Origin: Lachnospiraceae bacterium UBA7182
Lineage (GTDB): Bacteria; Bacillota; Clostridia; Lachnospirales; Lachnospiraceae
Length of the DNA: 44,248 nucleotides
Direction: 5' to 3'
NCBI GenBank assembly: GCA_002491115.1
Contig: DKVI01000099.1
Location: 1 to 44,248, forward strand
Shown here: piece by piece, positions 1 to 7,676 of the stretch
Layout: each line of letters begins with the position of its first letter
How positions within the stretch are numbered: position 1 is the first letter of the stretch
Translations under genes and position numbers: made by a program
The notes under the pieces: generated by a model
Database searches by the model: none
The model's input: the letters and a program-made list of their open reading frames with translations, nothing else
What the model was told of the DNA's origin: nothing

Positions 1-304
1 GTGCAGACGAGGAAAGTCCGGGCTCCACAGGGCAGGATGCCGGATAACAACCGGTGGAGGCGACTCCAAGGCCAGTGCAACAGAAATAAACCGCCAGGGT
101 ACATCCCGGGTAAGGGTGGAAAGGCAGTGTAAGAGACTACCGCCCGTCTGGTAACAGGCGGGGCACATGTAAACCCCATCCGAAGCAAGACCAAGCAGAA
201 GCGTATGGTGGCCCGCCAGCTTCAGGTAGGTCGCTGGAGCGTGCTGGCAACAACACGCCAAGATAGATGATTGTCCACGACATAACCCGGCTTATCGGCT
301 TGCT
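1..304 (+). ncRNA. rnpB: RNase P RNA, bacterial type A (5' end cut by window)
   Basis: Catalytic RNA of ribonuclease P, which cleaves the 5' leader from pre-tRNAs. Recognisable conserved blocks are GAGGAAAGTCCGGGCTCC near base 9, the ACAGAAA segment near base 80 with the following AAACCGCC, the GGTAAGGGTGGAAAGG block near 109-124, and the 3' block ending ACCCGGCTTATCGG near 287-300. The layout matches type A rather than the Bacillus type B RNA. The first bases of the gene, including the 5' strand of the closing helix, lie before the window. The 3' end is estimated; a T-rich stretch follows at 303-320, but I do not see a clean terminator hairpin. Confidence 0.95.
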
Positions 305-383
305 TATTGCTTTTTTATTATGAATTTTACTTCTGCGCCGATATATAAATATATTATATAGACATGTCCCACAGGAGGAAACT

Positions 384-698
384 ATGGAAAAAGAAACAGG
401 ACCGGATATTGACAGGGAAGCGGAAGAAACGATCGCACAGATTGAAAAGATCGTTGAACACCAGTTGGCGGAAGCCAGGATTATGGAGATGCAGGCACAG
501 ACGCTTTTGACTTCGGAATCCATCCTTGCCGAAGAACGGGCAGTCAAGACGCAGACGGAGGCACATTCGTCCGCATTTTCCGACGCGGTGACCGGAGCCA
601 CCAGAGGATATGCCGCTTACCGGGCCATAGCTGCCATGCCTCCTCTTAACACTTTGCCGGAAGAACCGGATAAAAAACAGTGCGTCCGAAGAGCCTGA
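384..698 (+). CDS. small Glu/Ala-rich protein of unknown function
   Basis: I do not recognise this 104-residue protein. It is preceded by a good ribosome-binding site (AGGAGGAAACT directly before the ATG), which argues for a real gene. The N-terminal two thirds are strongly charged (Glu/Lys/Arg) and look helical or coiled-coil; the C-terminus has an Ala/Gly-rich stretch around residues 65-85 and then a polar tail. There is no signal peptide or membrane segment. It is the only plus-strand gene after rnpB and faces the isochorismatase-like gene, whose stop lies 4 bases away. It sits under an AT-rich region (330-365) that could hold a promoter, but no clean -35/-10 pair is visible. Confidence 0.6.
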   Translation: MEKETGPDIDREAEETIAQIEKIVEHQLAEARIMEMQAQTLLTSESILAEERAVKTQTEAHSSAFSDAVTGATRGYAAYRAIAAMPPLNTLPEEPDKKQCVRRA

Positions 699-702
699 TT
701 CA

Positions 703-1263
703 TCATCCCAGCGAAGACAGATACTCCCGGGCGGTAGTAACCTGCGTATGAACAGGAACGAACCGCTCCATCAGCCGGCAGGCCATCTGCTCGAACTCGC
801 CGTCCTGCCCGGCTACGGCATCTTTCAGATAGAGCACATGGACGCCTGCGTCGATCAGTCCTTCGGCGGTGGAAAGCACACAGCACTCTGCCACTACCCC
901 TGCAAGCAACACCTGTCTGTAAGAAGAAATCCGTTCCATAAGCTGAGGGACGGAGCAGGCAGAATACGTATATTTATCATAAAAAGGCCACTCCAGCAGA
1001 TACGGCTGCAACTGCGGTACGATCTGATTCAGGTAGGGGTCTTTTTTGATGCAGGCATTTTTCTGATTATACTGCTTCCAGCAGCCTGCAGGATGCTCTG
1101 ACGCGATACATCGGGTAAAGACAGCGTCATAGGCATTCCTGCAGGCAGAGGCATCCAGAAGTCTTTGTATCCGCGAAAGGGCAGAAGGCATGGACGGACA
1201 TGCCCAGGGATGCCCCGGCAGATAGACATTTTGCATATCAATCACCAGTAAGAGATCTTTCAT
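703..1263 (-). CDS. isochorismatase-family cysteine hydrolase
   Basis: Cysteine hydrolase of the isochorismatase/nicotinamidase superfamily, 186 residues, the usual length. The catalytic triad can be placed: Asp9 in VIDMQN, Lys97 in the YDKYTYSA segment, and Cys128 in GVVAECCV, the GxxxxxCV loop that carries the nucleophile and cis-peptide. Members hydrolyse amides or vinyl ethers (nicotinamide, N-carbamoyl compounds, isochorismate), and the substrate cannot be read from the sequence. It is a soluble cytoplasmic protein without a signal peptide. It follows the PTS-type permease by 47 bases on the same strand and may be co-transcribed with it. Confidence 0.85.
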   Translation of the reverse strand: MKDLLLVIDMQNVYLPGHPWACPSMPSALSRIQRLLDASACRNAYDAVFTRCIASEHPAGCWKQYNQKNACIKKDPYLNQIVPQLQPYLLEWPFYDKYTYSACSVPQLMERISSYRQVLLAGVVAECCVLSTAEGLIDAGVHVLYLKDAVAGQDGEFEQMACRLMERFVPVHTQVTTAREYLSSLG

Positions 1264-1310
1264 ATTCTACCTCCGGTTTATGTATACCAGTATGGCCCCT
1301 TTTATGAAAA

Positions 1311-2384
1311 TTATTCCAAAGTCAGATCCCCTTCTTTGATCCATCCCGCCTTTCTCAGGATCTCGCAGAATACGACACTTAAAACGGCAGGCAGGATAAA
1401 GCAGATCAGGAGCAGGCCGATCCAGTCCCAGGCCGTAATCGAAGCTTTGGCTCCTTCGGCAATGTCCGTAAGCCAGCCGGTGTAGACGCCGATCTGTCCC
1501 ACCAGGCCGCAGGTGCCCATGCCGGAAGATACGGCAGGGCCGTTCATCTTCATGGCAAACAGGCAGGTAGCAATGGGGCCTGTGATGGCGGACGCCAGGG
1601 TCGGGGGAATCCAGATACGCGGATTTTTCACGATATTTCCCATCTGAAGCATACTGGTGCCCAGCCCCTGGGATACCAGACCGCCCCATTTATTCTCTTT
1701 GAAACTCATAACGGCAAACCCTACCATCTGGGCACAGCAGCCTGCCACCGCCGCGCCTCCGGCAAGGCCGGTCAGGCTTAAGGCCGCACAGATGGCCGCG
1801 CTGCTGATGGGCAGCGTCAGGGCAATCCCCACGATCACAGATACAAAGATGCCCATAAAGAAAGGCTGTAAGTCAGTCGCCCACATGATGATCTGCCCCA
1901 CGGCACTTGCCGCCGTCCCGATGGAAGGCGCCCATAAGACGGACAGCATCACACCCACCAGGATCGTCACAAGCGGCGTGACCAGGATATCGACTTTTGT
2001 CTCCTTGGAGACGGCTTTCCCGCACTCCGCCGCGAAGATCGTCACTACCAGGACCGCCAGAGGCCCTCCGGCACCTCCCAGCTCATTGGCCGCCTGCCCC
2101 ACCGCCAGCAGGGAGAACAGCACAAGCTGCGGCGCCTGGAGGGCATAGCCGATGGAGATGGCCATGGCAGGACCGGACACGGCTTTCGCGTAGCCGCCGG
2201 CAGTCTCCAGAAACGGGATACCTGCCTGCTGCCCCAGTGTGGATATGATCGTTCCGATCAGAAGAGAAGCGAATAACCCCTGCGCCATGGCGCCCAAGGC
2301 GTCAATTCCGTAGCGTTTGGCGGAAAAAACGATATTCTTTCGTTTTAAAAATCCCTTCATCCCGCCGCTGTTGTTTTCATTCAT
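1311..2384 (-). CDS. PTS_EIIC_2-type membrane permease (PTS IIC-like)
   Basis: Integral membrane protein of 357 residues with about nine or ten hydrophobic segments, Gly/Ala-rich, resembling the PTS_EIIC_2 family (IIC-like permeases). The N-terminus MNENNSGGMKGFLKRKN is cytoplasmic and basic, followed by membrane segments from about residue 30. No IIA or IIB domain is fused and no PTS partner gene is nearby, so energy coupling and substrate are unknown. The ATG is preceded by AGGAGG at ideal spacing, and that Shine-Dalgarno directly abuts the end of the palindromic repeat at 2395-2462. The neighbour downstream is an isochorismatase-like hydrolase, so import and hydrolysis of one compound is possible but unproven. 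Confidence 0.8.
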   Translation of the reverse strand: MNENNSGGMKGFLKRKNIVFSAKRYGIDALGAMAQGLFASLLIGTIISTLGQQAGIPFLETAGGYAKAVSGPAMAISIGYALQAPQLVLFSLLAVGQAANELGGAGGPLAVLVVTIFAAECGKAVSKETKVDILVTPLVTILVGVMLSVLWAPSIGTAASAVGQIIMWATDLQPFFMGIFVSVIVGIALTLPISSAAICAALSLTGLAGGAAVAGCCAQMVGFAVMSFKENKWGGLVSQGLGTSMLQMGNIVKNPRIWIPPTLASAITGPIATCLFAMKMNGPAVSSGMGTCGLVGQIGVYTGWLTDIAEGAKASITAWDWIGLLLICFILPAVLSVVFCEILRKAGWIKEGDLTLE

Positions 2385-2394
2385 AAAAACCTCC

Positions 2395-2462
2395 TATTAT
2401 AGTTCCGCATCTGTCTCTCCCAATGCCCCTGTACTGGAAGCATTTCCGGGCAGATGCTGTTT
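2395..2462 (-). repeat. palindromic intercistronic repeat, internally deleted copy (68 bp)
   Basis: Short member of the repeat family seen in full at 5631-5840. Read on the minus strand it begins AAACAGCATCTG and ends CAGATGCGGAACTATAATA, so the outer inverted repeat GCATCTG/CAGATGC is intact. The middle is shorter than in the 103-bp copies, but an AGGGGCAT block is shared. The end runs straight into the AGGAGG of the PTS-like permease gene. It is non-coding here. Confidence 0.8.
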
Positions 2463-2470
2463 AGTTTCTC

Positions 2471-2505
2471 CTGTCTTGACACTTTATTTACATATGACAA
2501 GACAG
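2471..2505. promoter_or_regulatory. inverted repeat CTGTCTTG/CAAGACAG, possible operator
   Basis: Perfect 8-bp inverted repeat (2471-2478 and 2498-2505) separated by 19 AT-rich bases, in the gap between the PAP2 gene and the PTS-like permease. The spacing is close to two helical turns centre to centre, which suits a dimeric regulator. No convincing sigma-A promoter could be fixed beside it. The function is inferred only. Confidence 0.3.
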
Positions 2506-2569
2506 ATATTCTCTATACCATAACACACACAGGCGGAAAATGCAAGCAGCCCTGATCCCTTCTCTGCTG

Positions 2570-3178
2570 TCAATGCAGGCGAAGGATCAGGGCGCGGAGG
2601 ATCAAAAACATCAGGATGGCTCCTGCCACGTCTATGACGGAATGCTGTTTGGTAAGCATGGTGGAAAGGATAATAAGGACAGCGGATATCCGGCCCAGCA
2701 AAAGAGCACGCCCAGGCAGACGGTCCTTTTGAAGCTCCAGAGAATGCTGAAGAACCAGCGTCACATAGACATGCATACTGGGAAACACGCTTTTGGGCGC
2801 GTCCAGAGTCTGGACAAAGCGCATCAGGATTCCGCTTAACCTGCCGGTATCATAGACAATCCCCTCCCGCAGCGTAAGCCCCGTGGGCCACAAAAGGGAG
2901 ACGGCAAGAAAAAGATTCATGCCCATGGTCAGCAGCAACAGGCTTTTCTTGTAGTCTTTATCCGACAGGTTGAAAAAGGCAAGCCACGCACAGATACAGA
3001 TATACGGAAACCAGCCAAGATACGGATAGATAAACACAGGCACATACGGAATCAGGCTGTCCAGAGGGCTGGAGATCAGGTGTACCTCCACAGGCGGCCT
3101 GACCTCCAGATATCCGAATACTGCCATATAACAGACAAACCAGACAGACAAAGGCAAAAGAAGCCTTTTTTTACACAT
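2570..3178 (-). CDS. PAP2-superfamily membrane phosphatase
   Basis: Membrane protein of 202 residues with about six hydrophobic helices. It carries the second and third PAP2 signatures in the form PSMHV (near residue 132) and STMLTKQHSVIDV (near residue 173), which supply the two catalytic histidines and the Asp. The Ser-Met-His form and overall layout resemble the inositolphosphotransferase-like (Aur1/Ipt1) branch rather than PgpB. Members act on phospho- or pyrophospho-lipids at the membrane. Its start overlaps the end of the nucleoside kinase gene by 8 bases, so the two are translationally coupled. A paralogue of the same design lies at 32741-33475. Confidence 0.82.
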   Translation of the reverse strand: MCKKRLLLPLSVWFVCYMAVFGYLEVRPPVEVHLISSPLDSLIPYVPVFIYPYLGWFPYICICAWLAFFNLSDKDYKKSLLLLTMGMNLFLAVSLLWPTGLTLREGIVYDTGRLSGILMRFVQTLDAPKSVFPSMHVYVTLVLQHSLELQKDRLPGRALLLGRISAVLIILSTMLTKQHSVIDVAGAILMFLILRALILRLH

Positions 3179-4823
3179 TGAAATAACTGCCTCCGATAAA
3201 CTCCCGCAAAATGGAATTATTGGGCACCATATTGCTGTCGATTCCCTGGAAATAATTTAAAAATTTCAGAAGGCGTTTTGCTTCCAGGTATTCCGGCTCG
3301 TCCTCACGGATGCCGAACAGAAGAGGCTCTGCATACTGCTTTAATACAGCCAGCTCATAGATCAGGGCCGAATTGAACATCACATCGGCATCTCCCTGAT
3401 AGGGGAAGATATTCTCATCCTCTCCTCTGCGGACAGACGGCCACATGGATATGGTCCTTTTGGCGCTGGAGCCTCTGGTCCTTGCATCACGCACCATCCG
3501 GCGGATCATACGGCCGTCCGTGGTGGGAATCCGGTTATGTTCATCGATCTTAAGCTGGGTCAGGGCGCTCAGGTAAATCTTAAACTTGTTTTCTTTCGGA
3601 AGGGAATGGGACATGGCGTCGTTTAAGCAGTGAATCCCCTCAATCACCAGCACATCGTCTTCCTTCAGCTTCAGTGTATTTCCTTTATACTCTTTTTTAC
3701 CTGTCAGGAAGTTAAAAGTAGGCATAGCCACTTCTTCTCCCCCCAGAAGAGCGCTCATATGGTCGTTAAACAGTTTTACGTCGATGGCGCCCAGACACTC
3801 GAAATTATAATTTCCGTCCTCGTCCAGCGGCGTTTCCTCCCTTTCCACAAAGTAATTGTCCACTCCGATGGGATGGGGTTTCAGGCCGTGGGCCATAAGC
3901 TGTATGGAAAGCCGGTGGGAGAATGTAGTCTTTCCGGAGGAAGACGGTCCCGCAATCATAATCAGTTTTTTCTCATGCTCGGACGCAATCCGCTCGGCAA
4001 TATTGCCCAGTTCTTTCTCCATAACCGCTTCCTGGGCCAGGATGATATCCCCTAAATTACCTCCTGATATCTGTTCATTCAGTGCCCCTACGGTGGGAAT
4101 CTCCAGAATTTCTCCCCATCTGATTGTATTTTTCAGCGTAACGAAAAGCTTTTCTACCGGTGCAAAGGGCGCAAACGTTTCCGGGGTTTTCTCCGGCGGA
4201 AATTCCAGCACAAAACCGTCATCATAGGGAATCAGGCGAAAATATTTTAAATATCCGGTATCCGGCACCATATAGCCATAATAGTAGTCTTCAAACCCGT
4301 CCAGACGATAGACATTTACTGTAGAACTCCTGCGGAACTTGAACAGCTTTGCCTTGTCAAGCATTCCGTGACGGGTGAAATTTTCGATGGCTTCGTCCAC
4401 CGGGATCGTGGCTTTTTGAAGAGGCAGCGCCAGGGATACCAGTTCCTCCATGCGCGCCTGGATTTTAGCAAGAAACGCCTCGTCGATCTTCTGGTTTTCG
4501 CTGGTGCAGAAATAACCGTGGCTGACGGAGAAATGGACTTTGATGCCGCTGACTGCCTCCATACCCGCCACGTCATAGATGGCTTTCAGCATCAGAAGCG
4601 TGACGCTTCGTTTGTAAGTCTTAAAGCCGTCGTTCTGGCCCGTGGTGATAAACCGCACTTCCGCGCCCGGCTTTACCGGACGGAAAAGCTCGCGCATCCT
4701 GCCGTTCTCCAATACCAGGACAATATCATGGGGATATTCTTTCTGAAAAGTCTTTGCCAGCTCTTTGTAAGTCATCCCTTCTGCCGTCTCCATCATTTTT
4801 CCCTCAACTCTGATCTGTGCCAT
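3171..4823 (-). CDS. nucleoside kinase, TGS domain plus uridine-kinase-like domain
   Basis: Protein of 550 residues. Residues 1-60 look like a TGS domain, the middle (about 60-250) resembles the threonyl-tRNA-synthetase second additional domain, and residues about 285-500 form a uridine kinase/phosphoribulokinase domain with the P-loop GPSSSGKTT at 292-300. The DxxxR-type region GVDNYFVEREETPLDEDG follows at about 340. This architecture is common in Clostridia, where it is annotated as nucleoside or uridine kinase; the true substrate is not settled by sequence. It is soluble and cytoplasmic. It lies 21 bases downstream of the NIF3 gene and overlaps the PAP2 gene by 8 bases, so all three are probably one transcript. 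Confidence 0.85.
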   Translation of the reverse strand: MAQIRVEGKMMETAEGMTYKELAKTFQKEYPHDIVLVLENGRMRELFRPVKPGAEVRFITTGQNDGFKTYKRSVTLLMLKAIYDVAGMEAVSGIKVHFSVSHGYFCTSENQKIDEAFLAKIQARMEELVSLALPLQKATIPVDEAIENFTRHGMLDKAKLFKFRRSSTVNVYRLDGFEDYYYGYMVPDTGYLKYFRLIPYDDGFVLEFPPEKTPETFAPFAPVEKLFVTLKNTIRWGEILEIPTVGALNEQISGGNLGDIILAQEAVMEKELGNIAERIASEHEKKLIMIAGPSSSGKTTFSHRLSIQLMAHGLKPHPIGVDNYFVEREETPLDEDGNYNFECLGAIDVKLFNDHMSALLGGEEVAMPTFNFLTGKKEYKGNTLKLKEDDVLVIEGIHCLNDAMSHSLPKENKFKIYLSALTQLKIDEHNRIPTTDGRMIRRMVRDARTRGSSAKRTISMWPSVRRGEDENIFPYQGDADVMFNSALIYELAVLKQYAEPLLFGIREDEPEYLEAKRLLKFLNYFQGIDSNMVPNNSILREFIGGSYFNV

Positions 4824-4844
4824 ACCATCCTCCTGACTGTAATT

Positions 4845-5615
4845 TTATACCACTGTAAATGGGTGCCGGACAGGTACGCAGCTGATCCGCACGCCTTCCA
4901 GCCTTTTTTCCAGATACTCTTTTACATCGTTCATAAATATATGTTCTATTCCATAGTGTCCTGCATCAATGATACATAACCCCTGATCTACCGCGTCGAT
5001 GCCTGTATGGTGATCGATATCTCCTGTGATATACACGTCGCATTCGGCTTTTAAGGCTTCTTTCATCGTACCTTTTCCCGCGCCCGGGCAGACCGCTGCC
5101 CGACGGACCGGCGTATCCGGCGATCCGAACAGCCTGACGTTTGGAATGCCGTAGGCCCTTTTCACAAGCGCTGCGCATGCCGAAAGGGACATCTCTTCCG
5201 GAAGCATTCCGACTCTGCCGATGCCTTCCCCGTCCCTGATTTCCTCCAGCACCGTGCATTCAATGAGTCCCAGCATGGCCGCCGACAAGTCCGCCATCCC
5301 TCTCGTATCATAATTGGTATGCATGGCATAACAGGATATATCATTTTGAATCAGGGTAATCAGCCTTCTTCCGACCATATCCTCATCTGTCACCCGTTTG
5401 ACAGGCGAAAAGAGCATCGGGTGATGGGTGATTAATAAATCCGCCTTCTGGTCTGACGCCATACGCACCACTTCATCCGTGGCGTCCAGCGCCAGCAATA
5501 TGCTTTTTACTTCTTTTTCCCTGCGGCCTGCCAGCAGACCCACATTATCCCAGTCACAGGCGTATGCAGGACTGTACTCCTGTTCCAGCAGCGCACAGAT
5601 TTCACTACATCTCAT
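4845..5615 (-). CDS. NIF3-like dinuclear metal-binding protein
   Basis: NIF3/DUF34 family, 256 residues, the short form without the PII-like insert of Bacillus YqfO. Visible metal ligands are the ITHHPMLF pair (His64, His65), the Asp in the MHTNYDT region near residue 100, and the C-terminal HYGIEHIF His/Glu cluster. The family forms hexameric rings; activity as a type 2 GTP cyclohydrolase has been claimed for some members but is not general. The gene is the last member of the dgt-dnaG-rpoD-trmK cluster, an arrangement conserved in Clostridia, but is separated from trmK by two tandem palindromic repeats. Its ATG lies about 11 bases beyond the repeat, and its AGAAAGG ribosome-binding site adjoins the repeat end. 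Confidence 0.9.
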   Translation of the reverse strand: MRCSEICALLEQEYSPAYACDWDNVGLLAGRREKEVKSILLALDATDEVVRMASDQKADLLITHHPMLFSPVKRVTDEDMVGRRLITLIQNDISCYAMHTNYDTRGMADLSAAMLGLIECTVLEEIRDGEGIGRVGMLPEEMSLSACAALVKRAYGIPNVRLFGSPDTPVRRAAVCPGAGKGTMKEALKAECDVYITGDIDHHTGIDAVDQGLCIIDAGHYGIEHIFMNDVKEYLEKRLEGVRISCVPVRHPFTVV

Positions 5616-5630
5616 TTGTCATGCCTTTCT

Positions 5631-5737
5631 TATTATAGTTCCGCATCCGACTCTCATCATGCCCCTTGTCTGTAAGGATGTCAGGCCGCTGACGCGTCCC
5701 GACATCCTTACGGGCATGATTCGGTCAGATGCTGTTT
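5631..5737 (-). repeat. palindromic intercistronic repeat, full copy 1 of tandem pair
   Basis: First of two near-identical head-to-tail units (period 103 bp) between trmK and the NIF3 gene. On the minus strand the unit runs from AAACAGCATCTGACC to GGATGCGGAACTATAATAAG. Nested inverted repeats are visible: GCATCTGAC against GTC(A/G)GATGC, CATGCCC against GGGCATG, and GTAAGGATGTC against GACATCCTTAC around a GC-rich centre. One long imperfect hairpin is therefore expected in RNA or single-stranded DNA. The unit differs from the next one at only a few positions. Confidence 0.88.
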
Positions 5738-5840
5738 ATAGTTCCGCATCTGACGCTCACCATGCCCCTTGTCTGTAAGAATGTCAGGCCGCTGACGCGT
5801 CCCGACATCCTTACGGGCATGATTCGGTCAGATGCTGTTT
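5738..5840 (-). repeat. palindromic intercistronic repeat, full copy 2 of tandem pair
   Basis: Second unit of the tandem pair, joined to the first without spacer (GGAACTATA then AAACAGC on the minus strand). Its trmK-proximal end is coding: the last nine residues and the TAA stop of TrmK are read from the outer arm of this repeat (5811-5840). It has the same nested palindromes as copy 1. No target-site duplication could be recognised by eye. Confidence 0.88.
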
Positions 5841-6536
5841 CAAGTTTGTTATGGTTTCACAGATATATCCGCAATTTTCTTTCAGTTCCCGGATGCGAAG
5901 GGAACCTTCCTGCCCGGTCTGCGCAAGTATATTTTCTATAATACATCTGTTTTTGGCCAGTTCTTTCTGAAGATATTCATGCAGCACGGAGGGAGACTTC
6001 TGAAGGTCTGCCCTTCCATACATCAGCTCCGCCCGGGACATGGAAGGCGGGGAACCGTGAACCGCTTTTATGATGGGATAGTACTTTCCCGTATCCGGCA
6101 CGATATCTTCTTCCGTGATCACAAATCCATTCCTTACAAGCCATGCCCTGACCTTGAAGATCTCCGACTGCGGCTGAAGGATCAGCTCTTTTACCGTGCC
6201 CAGGCAATGGCCGCCGTTTTCCAGAATTCTGGCAGTCAGGGCGCCGCCCATGCCTGCGATCAGCACGGTATCGGCTTCCCCCGGTGCAAGTTCGGACAGC
6301 CCGTCAGACAGGCGGGTTTTAATATATGTATCCAGCCCATATGCCTGAATATGCTCTTTCGCCCTCTCAAGAGGCCCCCGGCCGATATCCATGGCGATCG
6401 CCGCCCGGATCTGTCCTCTTGAAATCAGGGATATGGGAATATAGCCATGGTCTGTTCCCACGTCCGCCAGCCGGCTTCCTTCTGCCACTTTTGACGCCAG
6501 CCGCTCCATTCTCCCTGACAGTCTGAGAAAGGGCAT
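5811..6536 (-). CDS. trmK: tRNA (adenine-22-N1)-methyltransferase TrmK
   Basis: SAM-dependent Rossmann methyltransferase of 241 residues that makes m1A22 in bacterial tRNAs. Visible motifs are motif I VGTDHGYIPI (about residues 26-35), MDIGRGPL for the SAM ribose contact (about 50), and IAGMGG (about 94). The C-terminal third (about 170-225) matches the helical coiled-coil extension of the family. The start codon overlaps the rpoD stop (TGATG), so it is translationally coupled to rpoD. The last residues KQHLTESCP and the stop are encoded by a palindromic repeat, so the native C-terminus has been replaced or extended by that element. Confidence 0.93.
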   Translation of the reverse strand: MPFLRLSGRMERLASKVAEGSRLADVGTDHGYIPISLISRGQIRAAIAMDIGRGPLERAKEHIQAYGLDTYIKTRLSDGLSELAPGEADTVLIAGMGGALTARILENGGHCLGTVKELILQPQSEIFKVRAWLVRNGFVITEEDIVPDTGKYYPIIKAVHGSPPSMSRAELMYGRADLQKSPSVLHEYLQKELAKNRCIIENILAQTGQEGSLRIRELKENCGYICETITNLKQHLTESCP

Positions 6537-7639
6537 CAGTCGAGAAAATCCTTCAGTTTCCGGCTCCTGCTGGGGTGGCGGAGTTTCCGGAGCGCTTTCG
6601 CCTCGATCTGGCGGATACGCTCACGGGTGACATTGAACTCTTTGCCCACTTCTTCCAGCGTGCGGGCCCGGCCGTCATCCAGGCCGAAACGCAGGCGGAG
6701 TACCTTCTGTTCTCTTTCGGTCAGCGTACCCAGCACTTCCACCAGCTGCTCTTTTAAGAGGGTAAAAGCGGCTGCCTCCGCAGGCACCGGCACATTGTCG
6801 TCCTGGATAAAGTCGCCCAGATGGCTGTCCTCTTCTTCTCCGATGGGCGTTTCCAGAGACACAGGCTCCTGGGATATTTTTAATATTTCCCGAACCCTGT
6901 CCACCGGCATATTCATCTCTTCCGCGATCTCCTCCGGCTGGGGTTCCCTGCCAAGCTCCTGCAGAAGCTGGCGGGATACACGGATCAGCTTATTGATCGT
7001 CTCCACCATATGCACCGGAATACGGATCGTTCTGGCCTGGTCCGCGATCGCTCTTGTGATGGCCTGACGAATCCACCAGGTCGCATACGTGCTGAATTTA
7101 TAGCCTTTGCGGTAGTCAAACTTCTCAACGGCTTTAATGAGACCTAAATTCCCTTCCTGAATCAGGTCTAAAAACAGCATGCCGCGCCCCACATAACGTT
7201 TGGCAATACTGACCACCAGACGCAGGTTTGCTTCCGCCAGACGCTTTTTCGCCTCTTCGTCCCCCAGCTCCATGCGTTTGGCCAGCTCGATTTCCTCCTC
7301 CGCATTCAAAAGGGGTACCTTACCGATCTCTTTTAAATACATGCGCACCGGATCTTCGATGCTGACACCGTCCGGAACGGACAGGTCGATCTGTTCCACA
7401 TCCACATCGTCTTCGTCGGTCAGGATGATACTGCTGTCGTCATCGTCATCTGTGATCCTAAGTACGTCAATGTTATTCTGTTCCAGGAAATCCAGGATTT
7501 TTTCAAACTTTTCCGCATCCAGCTCCATATCATTGAAAAAGTCGCTGATCTCCTGATATTCCAGGACATTTTTTCTTTTCCTGGCCAATGCAAGCAGCTC
7601 TTTCAATTTATCGCTGAATTTTACTACACTTTCTTCCAT
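6536..7639 (-). CDS. rpoD: RNA polymerase primary sigma factor RpoD (SigA)
   Basis: Housekeeping sigma factor. It has an N-terminal region 1.1-like part (about 1-70, acidic DDDDDS near 70), region 1.2 DPVRMYLKEIGKVPLL, region 2 with RLVVSIAKRYVGRGMLFLDL and YATWWIRQAITRAIAD, region 3, and region 4 with the helix-turn-helix ending VTRERIRQIEAKALRKLRHP. The ATG at 7639 is chosen because GGAAGGAAG stands at correct spacing before it; an ATG six codons upstream (7657) has no good site. The protein is about 367 residues, typical for Firmicutes SigA. It is transcribed after dnaG and before trmK in the classical macromolecular-synthesis arrangement. Confidence 0.97.
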   Translation of the reverse strand: MEESVVKFSDKLKELLALARKRKNVLEYQEISDFFNDMELDAEKFEKILDFLEQNNIDVLRITDDDDDSSIILTDEDDVDVEQIDLSVPDGVSIEDPVRMYLKEIGKVPLLNAEEEIELAKRMELGDEEAKKRLAEANLRLVVSIAKRYVGRGMLFLDLIQEGNLGLIKAVEKFDYRKGYKFSTYATWWIRQAITRAIADQARTIRIPVHMVETINKLIRVSRQLLQELGREPQPEEIAEEMNMPVDRVREILKISQEPVSLETPIGEEEDSHLGDFIQDDNVPVPAEAAAFTLLKEQLVEVLGTLTEREQKVLRLRFGLDDGRARTLEEVGKEFNVTRERIRQIEAKALRKLRHPSRSRKLKDFLD

Positions 7640-7676
7640 ATTGGTTCTTCCTTCCATAATTGTTCATATTTTATCC

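Noticed and set aside
137..601. Minus-strand frame across rnpB and the first small gene
   Set aside because: It runs antisense through conserved RNase P RNA blocks and has no protein-like features.
5631..5640. TATAAT inside the palindromic repeat as a promoter for the next gene
   Set aside because: The box lies so close to the Shine-Dalgarno that transcription would begin in or after it, and no consistent -35 is found at 16-18 bases in the copies.
5631..5840. Tandem repeat as a CRISPR array
   Set aside because: Only two units, directly joined without spacers, and no cas genes.
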